From Entomortierella parvispora (lineage: Eukaryota; Mortierellomycota; Mortierellomycetes; Mortierellales; Mortierellaceae): a stretch of 64,000 bases of DNA. Below are positions 41,991 through 52,761 of this stretch, piece by piece (position 1 is the stretch's first letter; each line of letters opens with the position of its first letter). The position numbers and the translations under genes were made by a program. The notes beneath the pieces are model-generated. The model did not search any database. It was not told where the DNA came from and worked only from the letters and a program-made list of their open reading frames with translations. The stretch covers positions 868,001-932,000 of the forward strand of contig OY752141.1 of the NCBI GenBank assembly GCA_963573315.1, read 5' to 3'.

Positions 41991-43866
41991 AGGGCCAATC
42001 TGCAGCCTTGCCACTCCAAACCCTACCACTCTAGCCCAACCCCACCACTACATCCAAAGCCCGAACAACCTCCCCGACCCCAGCACAACCACCATGGCCA
42101 TATGGACATCATATATTACCCACATCTTCCTTACATCAACATGACCTATTATTGCTTCTACCTCCCTTCCCCATATTGATCTATTCGATTTTCTCTCAAA
42201 CCAAAAAGGATCCGAATTTCTAATGCAGCTCGCTATCATTGCACTCAGGAAAGGCATCAATTTTGACTTTTTAAATTTATCGAAGTCCAACCTTGAAGGT
42301 GACGCTGCGGCTGCCTGCTTCCTTCAACTTTCCGTCATTGTGGTGACGGCAGGTGCAACAGTGTCACAGTCATGCGAACGCGTGCGCGGCGCGAGACGAC
42401 GCGAAATGGTTGTGGCTCATGTGACCCGATGTGACACCCTCAACACCTCCTCATTTCCAACTTCCTTCGGAGAATAAACGAGCTCTTACAGGCCTCTCGC
42501 GCTCAGTCATGTTTACATAAAAGTGCAATTTGCGTTCAGGCACCAAATAGAGTTGGGAGTGAGGCGGGAGGGCGAGGGCGAAGGCGAGTATTGATCTCAA
42601 TCATCAATGTCCCAGGTTTAGTCCCTGCAAGCCCGACGCCAAGACTTGGGGCAAAAAGGCCGAGGGGCGAGGGCAACTCAAGTCCTACTTGATCGTCATA
42701 GAAAAAGGAATGTCCCTCTTTGAACGTGTGTGACCTTTTGCAAATTGAAGGAAGAACCATGCTTCCCTGAAAAATCCTGCCAGTAAGCATAGCAGGTTCG
42801 CGTCGCTGATATCACAAAATACAAAATCTCCAGAGACTCGATTTCATCCTCGATAGGCGATAGCAATGCCCATCAAGAAAACAGTAGGTGAACATCTTGA
42901 GAATTCAAAGGACAAAAACGTGGTTTCTCTGGTGTACTGTAAGTTGCAGTACAATGACAGTTGTGACGAGAAAACCGTTTAGTTTCAACCAATATCTTTA
43001 TCTTTCGCGTGCAAGAACCAACCCCCACTCTTTTCCCTCATTCCTTATTTTCTGATCAGTGTGTGGGTCGTAGTATTTTCCTTTAATCGCTGTCGCTTAT
43101 CGTTTTCGACCCTTCTTCCTGAATGTCGGCCGCGTTTTCTTGCTCTAGTGAAGCCTCAAAGCTCACTGAATAAACTTTCAGTGACACGCTGCTTCGGATG
43201 CCTTCCGTGGGGGCTCACTTGTAACCAACTGCCTTGCAATGATGGACAACAAAGAATGTGATCACGTCTGAAGTGCAGTCTAGACCATGTCAAATACTCG
43301 ACCAGTGCTTGTTGTAGAGACATCAAACTCCTCTCAAAAGATCATTTATTGCTTTCACGAGTCTGGAATGAACGAAGGTATTTGGCTGCCTCACTTTCCA
43401 TGAAATGTAAGGGACTGTAGTGAAAATGGAAACGAATTATCTGCGCTTTTTTTTGAGTGTGTTCTTTCAAGAGCATCATCTCGTTTCTGTGGTTCAGGAG
43501 AATTAAGGTTGCCAATTGGGCGGGGCTCACTGTCAAAGAAAAAGTCGACTGTGCGCACTGCTGTGATGATTGGTATGTACTAATCGTTCCTCTGCAGACT
43601 ACTCGTTTTTGAGATCGCAACCTAGTCCGCTACATCAGCAGACACGGTGCAGACACGGGATAGACCCTTTGCGCTTTGACGTCCTCGGCACCACCCTCTC
43701 TATCTCACTCTTTTCCATTCCATTCTACCTCTATTGTCTTTCCACCTCCATTTCGCCATCGCCTCTCCTTTTTTGTCCTTGCACCCCTCTTTCTATTCCT
43801 CTCAAATAGGTGCGGACGGTACTGTTGTAGTTTCATAGTTGATGTTTCTTTTCGCCCTCACGACAA

Positions 43867-43879
43867 TCGCCCTCGCCCT
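43867..43879 (+). promoter_or_regulatory. TCGCCCTCGCCCT element upstream of secreted gene C, copy 1
   Basis: Same 13-mer and orientation as for genes A and B, 580 bp before the ATG of gene C. A second copy lies at 43972-43984, 475 bp before the ATG. Confidence 0.45.
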
Positions 43880-43971
43880 TTCCCCTTTTGCCCAAAATCT
43901 TGGCAATGAATATCCCGGAAAAAAAACCTGGGGCCTCGATATTCAAAGTCAACTGCATGTTGATCTCACAT

Positions 43972-43984
43972 TCGCCCTCGCCCT
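43972..43984 (+). promoter_or_regulatory. TCGCCCTCGCCCT element upstream of secreted gene C, copy 2
   Basis: Second plus-strand copy of the 13-mer, about 105 bp after the first. Confidence 0.4.
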
Positions 43985-44458
43985 CCTGCTTCACCGACAA
44001 CTTTGCACCCGAACTCATCCATTCTCCCCGGTAATTCTCAGCTTCTTATTAGACTAGAGACATTTCAGGCAAGCGACGCCTTTGTTTGTTGTCCAGGCTC
44101 TTGTGCATTATACCTCAAAGTTGAGAATCAATCAAAGAGTCAAAACTCACCAGAAAGAAAATTATACAATTGGTATCTCTCCAATCCCGCATGAGGTTGA
44201 GCGATATTGGTAAGGATGTCGAAAGGGCTAAGATTTTTTTATAAAGGGAGCCAGACTTTGGGGTCAATTTCCAAAGACCTCTCATTATCAACAGTACAAC
44301 ATCCGCTGCACTCCTGACTCCTGTCCCACAATCTAAAAAGAAACCCCCCGACCAATCTTTGCAAAGTAAGACGATCCGATTACTTTTGAACGAGCAATTG
44401 ATGGAGATACTGTGCTTCAAGGAATGCTTGCTGACAATTTAACGCGCCTCTCTACCAG

Positions 44459-44965
44459 ATGTTTAAACAAATCGTTCTCGCATTTGGTCTTATTGCAGCT
44501 TCCCAAGCAAGCTTCATCGCTGTTGTTAGTGAAAATATCGTTAGTTTGTATGTCCTTTGGGGAAGCATGCGACATGTACCATGCGATTTTGATCCTTGAG
44601 CTCACCAGGTCTCTCCACTTTTTAGTAAGGGCATTCCCGTGTACTCCCAAACCAAAGGATTTGTCGCCTACGAGGGTGGTCTTAGCGAATGGAGCGCTAG
44701 TGTCGATACACACCCAAGCACAGCAAAGACCCTCACAACATCTTTCTCAGGTTTCACGTTTAACACGGGTGGTATCAGCAGCTCTAACCACCTTCGTCTG
44801 GCCATCGCCCACAGTGGAGACGATTGGGGAGAGTATGACTTGATGCAAATCAAATCGTCTTACAGCAAGACCTGGTACGCTGTTTGCCACAAAGACAGCA
44901 ATACCAACTATTGCGGTTCTGATAACTGGCAGAGTATGACAAAGTTTGCCACGGAACACATTTAA
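44459..44965 (+). CDS. Small secreted protein, paralogue C (unknown family)
   Basis: Two exons, 44459-44547 (89 nt) and 44626-44965, give 142 residues. The signal peptide MFKQIVLAFGLIAASQA is followed by blocks GFVAYEGGLSEWSA, GDDWGEYDLMQI and WYAVCHKDSNTNYCGSDNW. It is the most diverged of the three: ITVxGNYWGEY becomes IAHSGDDWGEY, and the middle is richer in Ser/Thr/Phe. The donor TT|GTATGT and phase 2 are as in paralogues A and B. The two cysteines are kept. Function unknown; the cluster suggests a lineage-specific secreted family under diversification, which is inference. Confidence 0.84.
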
Positions 44966-45667
44966 GCCGACGTGATCCGCTCAGTACGCGACTCTCTTGA
45001 CCTTCATCGCCTCGATTCGGATCAACAAAGTCCAAATACCAGAACATAGCCACCGACACCCCAACGATGATCATACTGATGTACCCAACACCAGATTAAA
45101 GTGGATTCTTTTTGCTGTCTGAAACTTGTCTATGTCCTCTCTGGAAGTATTATGGGGGTAGATAAACCAACGTGCTCGAATGCAGAAGAGCGCACTAGGA
45201 GAGTCGTCCCTCAACACAACGGCTTAGCTAGACTGTGGAAGGGGAAGAGGGTGAACTATTCCTCCACTTGAGATCAGGTGAGGCAGGGCTAAAGCTACTA
45301 GCGGAGGGACATGTGGGAAGGATGATCGAGTTGGCTTCATCCATTCAGAGTGATCTTATCGCCTTAGAGGTCGATGACGTGCATGACGAGAGGAAGATGC
45401 GAGTGCACGCGCGCGAGAAAAAAAAAGAACAGACAGAATGCAGAAGCTCGTGTCTTGTCTCTGAGAACTCAAGAGTATGCCATGCTAAAAAAACCCGGAG
45501 GGTCCAACTCTTTATTCACTTGAATGGGTTGAGCTTCTTGAATACCTTCCGCGCCTTGTTCCTGAAGCGCACCTCTGATCTGTTGAAAAAGACAAGATAC
45601 AATCCGGATTCGCTAAGACGGAAGATTGTCCGTCTTAGCGAGTCTGGACTATAGTTTTGAATCTCAC
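44966..45667. other. Spacer with hairpin, no accepted gene
   Basis: Holds the 3' flank of gene C, an open plus-strand frame (about 45235-45654) with no recognisable family, and a strong hairpin at 45609-45642. Confidence 0.4.
45609..45642. repeat. Perfect 13-bp inverted repeat (hairpin)
   Basis: TCGCTAAGACGGA (45610-45622), a 6-nt loop AGATTG, then TCCGTCTTAGCGA. It sits just beyond the 3' end of the GTPase pseudogene. It may be an element end, a processing hairpin or chance; no flanking duplication was identified. Confidence 0.7.
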
Positions 45668-46922
45668 TCAGTTGAAGCTGTCCTCGTGATCTCTAAGGAC
45701 GAGAGCCCCGTTGTCTGAAAGGGATCTTAAATTCACCCCAAGTAACTCCAATAGTCTTGCTATATGTATCTGGAACGTAAAATGTATAACATATTCCAGA
45801 TCTCTTTGCGGAACTTGATTCAAGATTAACCCAACGGTCAGACCCTCGTCAACAGCGTTGACGATGGATTGGATCAGGGCCATGTCACTGGGATCAATTC
45901 TGCCGTTTCTAGGTACCAAAACGAGGATGATCGCATATACATTGTCGTCGTTCAGCAGGTTCCTAAGTGATAATAGCTTCAACCCGCCCTTGGCTTCGCC
46001 TTCCCCATTATAATAGCTGGGAATGGTGGGAATGTCCACCATCCGTAGCCGTCTCCCGTTGCACTCGACAGAGCACTCGAGATATTGTGAGTTGCCTGTA
46101 CTGAGGTGAGTATTGAGTCCACTTGGGAAACTGGCGCCCAGAACGTTGTGGAGAGAACTCTTGCCAACTCCAGGTCTTTCCCGATGAATATCACTGATTC
46201 TTGAGGCATGGTCTTGAGGGTCCTGAACTTGTACCTAACACCTTGCGTGCTGACCAGTGGACGTTCAACTTTGACAGTGAGGGAAAGCCCATTGGATGGC
46301 ACCTCGCGGATACGAACTTGTCGCGGCTCAAAGCCCAAGATGTACCTTCGAATAACCCGAAGTTCTCTCTCGCTGAACTCATCCCCATGCTTGCGAAGGA
46401 AGAGATGATCCTCAACAGCAAAGAATCCCAGATCTGCTCCAACTCGCCTCAGAGAAGTCGACATGAACATGGGGGCCGTCACAGTGTCAAAGCAGTCTTT
46501 GTGTATCAGCGTCATGATCAGCCCTATCCGAGGACCAGCCTCAATACTCCCGAGAATTAGCTTCATGAGCGCTAGGTTCTTGGCACGAATGGTTCCGTTT
46601 GGACAGGGATCGACTACAATGAAAACGACGTAGGCGCCTCCGTCGTTTAATCTATTCCGAAGGATTTTGAGGTTGTAGTCGACTGCACTCTCGCCTGCCG
46701 CCAAGCTTTCAGCGGTAGGATGATCATTGACCCCTGGCACGTCTACCAGAAGCAAATTTTGGCTCCTGCAAACAACTCTTTCAGGTTCTTCAACGCTCAT
46801 TCCGTAGACAGGACTGAATCAACTTTTGAAGTTTCCTCCAAGAGCGTTTTGAAGGGGCTCTTGCCGACTCCTGGATTCCCAATGAAGATGACTGTGGTGA
46901 GGTCTTCAATTCCAGTAACCAT
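45668..46922 (-). pseudogene. Tandem P-loop GTPase pseudogene (two G domains, AIG1/TRAFAC-like)
   Basis: From the ATG at 46922, the first P-loop reads FIGNPGVGKS, then the frame is lost by one base at about 46855 (the shifted frame continues PLQNALGGNFKS), meets TGA at 46821-46819, and resumes as ERVVCRSQNLLLVDVPGVND with the G3 motif DVPG and a long G-domain helix region. A second unit starts with ESVIFIG, shifts frame inside its P-loop near 46180 (shifted frame: ERPGVGKSSLHNVLGASFPS), and continues to G3-like VDIPTIP and a stop at 45668. Three lesions at conserved sites make decay the likeliest reading. The parent would be a two-domain GTPase resembling AIG1/Toc-type proteins; the subfamily is uncertain. 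Confidence 0.65.
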
Positions 46923-47964
46923 TAGTGTGCTGTTCCCGCCTGGTCGTTTTTGAATGGTGGTGGAAGGTGGGGGACGTGGGAGAGGGAAAGGGCGAAAAGG
47001 GAAAAAGAGTGGCAGGGCAAAGAAAAAAAGAGCAATTTACATCGCCTTGGTGGGGCTTGTTGACATTTACTTCCAACGTGGTCTTGCGATGCCTGCAGGG
47101 AGAGTAATGGGTCTCGAAGCTTGCCAAACGCGCAAACAGATCTTGCTTCCATGCTTCAAAAATGCTTCCGGGGCACTGATGACATGGCGAACCTTCAGCC
47201 TTTCATGAAAACCACCAGCAACCAGCTATCGGCAAATGTTGGTATCTCCAGCAGCTCTCCGAGTCGAGCAAATCTGTTTGATGGAGCGCCAATGGGGAAA
47301 GAGATATTGGTGAGGAATGGAGAGTCAGCTGGAGTGCCTGCACCCTCTTGAGGAGTCTGGGAACAGGTCGTCAGCTTGAACATGAGAAAGAAGCCGGAGA
47401 CTGATTTCTGGAGAGCAATACCAGGGCGATAATGGGTCTGCCAGGAAGGACGAATCATGGAGAAGAGCAGATCGAGGGCAACAGGAAAGAGGCTGAAGGG
47501 TGACCTTGGAGGTCAAATAAGGCAGCTGGCGCTCCATTGCCCCGCCTTTATTTTCTCCACACGACCCCAGTCCCTCCATGGAATGATAGGATGTGTCCTC
47601 GCCATTTTCCCATTCGGCTCCCACCTGCTGCTCCCGTCACACGGCCGTGGACCGGCCAATCGCATTGCGCAGATCCACTTTTTCGCTCCAAACGTTCTTT
47701 CCTTCTAGGGCTCATGTCCCTCCCTCGGACATTTCGATCCTTTTTTTCTCTCTCTTTCTTTGCTCTTTCTTTGCTCTTTCCTCCTAGACTCTACGCCGCA
47801 TTCGCCTTTCTCATTCTTCTTTTTTCTTTTCACCCCTATCCTCTCTTCACTTCCCATCTCCTTCTGCCGCACCGCAATAGTCCTCGCCCTCTTACTGAAC
47901 CAACAGGACATATAGCAGGACAACCAATTCGCAGCAAACACAATCTGCATTGGCCTCATTCATA
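46923..47964. other. Spacer and MoaA leader
   Basis: Open frames at about 47121-47351 (+) and 47195-47458 (-) have no recognisable content. From 47700 on the plus strand is pyrimidine-rich with CTTTCTTTGCT repeats, the expected leader of the MoaA gene. Confidence 0.4.
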
Positions 47965-49702
47965 ATGTCTGCACCAGGACTCTTTGCGCCATGCAAGCAA
48001 ACAATCTCTCTCCTCCGCAGATCCATCGTCTCAACCCGAAGTCATTCCAGGACAATCGCCGCCTCCTCAACTGTGCATCCTGTTCGGCACTACTCTGCGC
48101 CAGCTCTCGCCCCACAACAAGATACCCTCGCTGATGCACCGCCACTTCCAGCGCAGCCCCTGCTGGGCGCAACCTTGTCGCAAACAAGCATAAAGAACCG
48201 ACTCCAGGTACGGACTTTGATCTACTCTACCCAATGTTGTTCACTCTCCTGGCATTAGTTGTTGATATCGGTAACCTGCCATCTAACGACAGCGTAATGC
48301 CATTCTTCTCTTTCCCGCATCAGGCAAAGATCGCAGCTATTGATAAAGAACGGCCTTTCTCATCAGTGTTGACAGACAACTTTTCAAGGCAACACACTTA
48401 TCTGCGCATCTCTCTCACTGAAAAATGCAACCTTCGATGTACGTTAACACCACAGGCGGATCGGCAGTGGAATAGTGAGAAAAGACTCTCCAAAACTTGG
48501 ATTCTTCGCTAACCTTTTACCGTGATCTTGGACCCAAAAAAAAATCATTAGGCACGTACTGTATGCCAGCAGAAGGAGTCGATCTGTCACCAAAGGACGA
48601 TATTTTGACGACGCCAGAGATCATTCGCCTAGCTCGCTTGTTTGTAGGTGAGGGAGTGACCAAGATCCGACTGACAGGAGGCGAACCCACTGTGCGCAAG
48701 GACATCAACGAACTTGTCGGTAAGTTCCTGCTCCGCTCCCTTGTCGCTAGAAAGGGATCATTGATTCATCTGACTGTGCAATGCAGTGTCTGCGCATTAC
48801 AAAACCATTGTGAACGATGACTTATTCGGATACGTTTTGTCCCCCTCCCTTTTTTAGCACAACTTGGAGAGTTGCAGCCTCTGGGACTAAAGACTATTGC
48901 CATGACTTCGAACGGAATTGCACTGAAGCGAAAGTTGCCCAGCTTGGTCGGTAGTGGCATGAACCTCCTCAACCTCAGTTTAGATACCCTGGATCGGTTC
49001 AAGTTTGAGCTGATGACACGTCGAAAGGGATTTGAAAGAGTTCTGGAGACCATTGATGATGCTTTGGCCTTGGGTCTGTCTCCTGTCAAGGTCAATTGCG
49101 TGGTCATGCGTGGAACCAACGACAAGGAAGTTTTGGACTTTGTGGAGTTTACGCGGAACAAAAAAGTGGATGTTCGGTTCATTGAATACATGCCCTTTGG
49201 AGGTAAGCTTGGATCCCCTGTTGTTTTTGGCTGTCGTCATTATTTCCACTAGGAGCTGAAGGCTAATAGGAAAATATTCGGTTGAATTTCAACGTTTTTA
49301 GGAAACAAGTGGAAAGAAAACAAACTGGTCCCGTATCAAGAGTTGATCAAGAATATCCAGGCCATCCACCCCACGTTCAAGAAGCTAGTGGATGATCCCA
49401 ATGATACCTCCAAGGCATACCATGTACCTGGATTTGCTGGTCAAGTTGGATTTATCACCTCCATGTCGGATCACTTCTGTGGGACTTGCAACCGACTTCG
49501 AATCACTGCGGACGGAAATCTGAAGGTCTGTCTTTTTGGCAACACCGAGGTCTCGCTGAGAGACATGATGCGCCAAGGTAAAACGGACGAGGAACTTCGA
49601 GAGGTGATTGAGATGGCGGTCAAGAACAAGAAGAAGCAACACGCTGGCATGTCGAACCTCGTCAACATGAAAAACCGGCCCATGATCTTGATCGGAGGAT
49701 AA
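47965..49702 (+). CDS. MOCS1A: GTP 3',8-cyclase (MoaA / MOCS1A), molybdenum cofactor synthesis
   Basis: Five exons: 47965-48207, 48324-48438, 48552-48719, 48858-49202, 49302-49702; 423 residues. The first 80 residues are Arg/Ser/Ala-rich with few acidic residues, as in a mitochondrial presequence. The radical-SAM cluster motif is CNLRCTYC, with the middle Cys codon split by intron 2. The second [4Fe-4S] site is in [19 protein letters not shown]. The protein ends ILIGG, the conserved C-terminal Gly-Gly needed for activity. It converts GTP to (8S)-3',8-cyclo-7,8-dihydroguanosine 5'-triphosphate, the first step to cPMP. No MoaC domain follows, so here MoaA is a separate protein, unlike some fungal and animal loci that encode both. 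Confidence 0.94.
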
Positions 49703-50069
49703 GGTCCTTCATGTCTCTTTCTCTACTGTTAAATTCGATGTTCATTACCTACGAACTTGCGGATCGCAGATAGAATGTATAATAAACCACTGTTTTTATA
49801 TCTCGTTTGCGTTATTGTCTTTCCCGGGTGTGCAAGACTTTGTGACACACACAGGGATGGCATCATCGAGGAGGAATAAAAGTAGAACATAAAAGCCCAA
49901 GTACAAACGTGCTGCTGTGGACGTCCATGACGTTGACTCAATTGATGTACTGCCACGTTTATATGGTTGGAAGGGTAGTAAGTTCTAAGACAGTGAGAGG
50001 GTAGGCATGATTTGTCCATCCCCTCCTTCATTTTTCCTTCATCACCTCCTTTGGCTGTGTCCAAAAGTG
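49703..50069. other. Convergent 3' spacer
   Basis: The 3' UTR of MoaA on one side and the end of a possible small minus-strand gene on the other. No gene seen. Confidence 0.4.
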
Positions 50070-50836
50070 TCACCCTGCATTCCAGCCGATCGGTTCATGC
50101 AAGTTCCGTTGATGACTGTCCAGAAAGACATCCCATTCAACAATGTATCCCCGGTAACTTGATGTAATCTGGAACAGCATGAGCTCTTGCAGCTAATTTT
50201 AGTCGGAGAATAGACAGTCCTCCAAGCTCCTCCCTCCCTTTTCCTTGATTTTTCATGGATCATCCCCCCATAGAAGAGGCTTCCAAACGAGAAAATGGCT
50301 CACGGTTTTTGCATTTACCCTCAGGTCTTGGATGATATTGGATCCCTTCAGCCATCGGTCATCCATGTAGACTAGCTTTGAAAGAAGGGGTTGCGCTCTC
50401 GATTACTTTTTTTATTTCCCGAGTCGCTTGCTGGGACGTGTCATAATAGCAAGAAGACGGGGGCCTTCTTTTTCCGTTGGTTGAGGATCTCTTGGCGACT
50501 TTTTTGTCAAGTTAATTTCATTTATTTTCAGCCAAAGGGTTCCAAAGCCCTCCGTGTTCTATAGTCGATGATAGAGACGGGTCTTGCTCTTGGTGCCCCA
50601 TGGTCTACCTCCAGAATAGAGTAACCAAGATGACGACAACCGTTAGACACGCCCAGATACACACACACACACATCGGGTGACCAATGTTGCCTCTTTGGG
50701 ACAGGTCCCTTTGTCTCGTGAGAATATCTTTGCGAGGAAGGAGGACCCAGAGCCAAGAGAGACCCCTCTTCGGGTGATTGGAAGATTCCAAAAGTTCCAT
50801 AAACTCAAAAAAACGCGTTTTGTCCTGCTGGCTCAT
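50070..50836 (-). CDS. Possible small three-exon gene, unknown product
   Basis: Three phase-0 pieces join into 127 residues: 50836-50609, 50375-50319 and 50168-50070. The donors are GAG|GTAGAC and AGG|GTAAAT. The acceptors are CTTTCAAAG| and CTGTTCCAG|, the second with a GACTAAA branch-site-like sequence upstream. The joined C-terminus reads RHLGYSILE, LVYMDDRWLKGSNIIQDLR, then ITSSYRGYIVEWDVFLDSHQ and ends GWNAG. The last 60 residues look protein-like. The N-terminal part is less convincing and contains a GT-repeat-coded CVCV stretch. I do not recognise the family. Further exons may lie upstream on the minus strand, where well-formed acceptor/donor pairs exist near 51335-51466 and 51997-52030. 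Confidence 0.4.
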
Positions 50837-52761
50837 GGTACGAAAAAGGGTCTGCGTTTATCGTTTATCCGCAGCGAGTTTTTTTTCCTAAAGTGTGAGC
50901 TCAAATGATTTTCGTCCACCCTCGTGAGGTGAGGGTTTGTGTCTTTGTGAGAGTGTTCAGGAAATGCACGGGATCTCGGTCTGTTCTTGTTCTGTTGATC
51001 AAGTGGCAGAGTGCGAAGATCCTGCTATTGTGTTATATGAAACAGCAAAGGAAAGCGTCAACTGGTCAATGGATCAATCAATGGCAGCTGACAGGGGGGA
51101 TGCCAGGGGTTTGTGGATTATGGTTTTTGCTTGACTGAAAGTCGTCTCGCTACACACCCTGCCCCGTTCTCTCTCTGTCCCCGTCTTTTTCATTTGATTT
51201 CTCTGTAGTTGCGGATCACCCCTAGAAGTATATCCCATCCAATCTAGGCCATGCGATCTCGAGAAGGGAGAAAAATAGCCTTTCGGAGAGATAACAAAAA
51301 AAAAAAAAAGAGAAAAAAAGGACCTTGTTTGTCGGGAATACCTGCTGCCGGGGCCATTCGTGGCGAGAGGAGGGAAACAACCTCCGCCTCGACCCAGTCA
51401 AACATCACAGAGCTGCGGTGACGGACTGACCAGGACGGTGACGGTGCGCACGAGAAGGCGATCGGACTGGAGCACATGCACGTACAAAAGATTATTTTTG
51501 CATGGTACGTAATACCCAGAAACCAAACGAATCTGCTGGATTACCGTAAACCATCATGGACTATTCTACGCTCGCGTGTGCATTGTGTTGAGTGTGCTTT
51601 AAGAAAGGGGGGGAAAAAAAGGAGGTTTGTGCAGGTGTGTGTATGTGTTTTAGCAGATGAGATGAACAGATCGATGTAAACAGGTCTCTTGCTTTCCTGG
51701 GCAGGAGCCAAGGGGATAATCAGGGTCTCTCTGTTTGTCTTTGAGGAGGAAGAGCAGGTCTATTTCAGGGACATGCTCCTGCTCTGTCGTATTACTACCA
51801 CAGCCATCACGCAAAAGGGGGAGATGTAGGGCAGGAGAAGCGACTGGGACGGGACAGAATCGACAGGGCACCTGTCTGCGACAAGGGAGAAGAGTCGTTG
51901 CGTGTGCGAAGCAATTGTGCCGAACAATTGAAGAAAGAGGAGAAGGAGACGAAGGATCGGTCTGACAAATGCGGTAGTGTAGTTTGCACTGCTTACCAGG
52001 ATTAAGGTGGGTTGCTGACATTGGAACACCTGCGCAAAAGAAAAAAAAATCCAGTTCAGTCAGCAAAGCAAAGCAAAGCAAACAGGATCGAGACAGACTG
52101 ACAACAATGACGAAGAAGAGCAGCAAAAAAGCAAGAAGGATCCAACGGCCGGCACAAGGTACACCCTGGGGGAAGGGAAGAGAAGGGATTGAATTGAATC
52201 GAGTGGAGTGAATAGCAGCCAGATTAGGGAGGAAACAAAAAAAAAAAAAAAATCTTTTTCGCCGCACCGACCTGACCCCGCCGATTTAGCCGTGTGGACA
52301 CAGACAGAGACAGACAGAGAGAGGAGAGACACACAGGGCCACAGGGCCATACATAAAAGGGGACCCAGGCCCTTCTTTTCTTTTCTTTTTTTTTTTTTTG
52401 CCGCTCATTTGTCACTGTTGCATTCATCCATTTATTCATCCAATCATTCATCTAATCATCCGTTCCCTTCTTTGCTTCCTTCCTTCCTTCCTTTCTTTGT
52501 TCATTACTACTCGACCCTTCTCTTATCCTCTCTCGCTATTCTCACCCCTTCTACTGCATCCTGAGCACTGTCATTCCACTTCTCTCTGGCTCTCCTCTCC
52601 TCTCTCCTGTCCCCACTCTGCATCGTCAACGGTTCCCTGTTGACCTGCAAATGCACACCCCAGCGCTGTTGCATTAGTCCCTCCTCTTCCTCTTCCTCTT
52701 CCTCCTCCTCCTCTTCTTCTTCTACCCTTGACCCACCTGTTCGCACCACACTCTAAGCACA
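50837..52761. other. Spacer and AUR1 leader, possible unassigned minus-strand exons
   Basis: On the minus strand, a pyrimidine tract with GCGCAG acceptor near 52030 is followed by an ATG at 52021 (MSATHLNP) and a GTAAGC donor near 51996. Another open stretch with clean borders lies near 51466-51335. Phases between these do not agree in my hands, so no gene is called. The last 400 bp before 52762 are the pyrimidine-rich AUR1 leader. Confidence 0.3.

Larger units (their letters stand above)
41407..44458. other. Spacer between secreted genes B and C
   Basis: It begins with a 3' flank resembling that of gene A (GAGATCCCAGAA near 41471). A 39-bp minisatellite follows at 41671-41990. From about 43150 the sequence resembles the region upstream of gene B. 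An isolated minus-strand copy of the 13-mer lies at 42569-42581, possibly marking a lost fourth copy. No accepted genes. Confidence 0.45.

Noticed and set aside
41651-42019. Repetitive minus-strand protein GDHRPGMS/HQFT repeats
   Set aside because: The 39-bp unit is a multiple of three, which keeps frames open on both strands; no start context, signal peptide or splice support.
42569-43984. A transposon bounded by the 13-mer as terminal inverted repeats
   Set aside because: The copies recur upstream of all three secreted genes in gene orientation, no target-site duplication or transposase was seen, and the spacing is explained by gene duplication.
47195-47458. Minus-strand frame ending WLLVVFMKG, considered as an effector or Crinkler-like N-terminus
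   Set aside because: No recognisable header motif, no supporting exons and no downstream domain.
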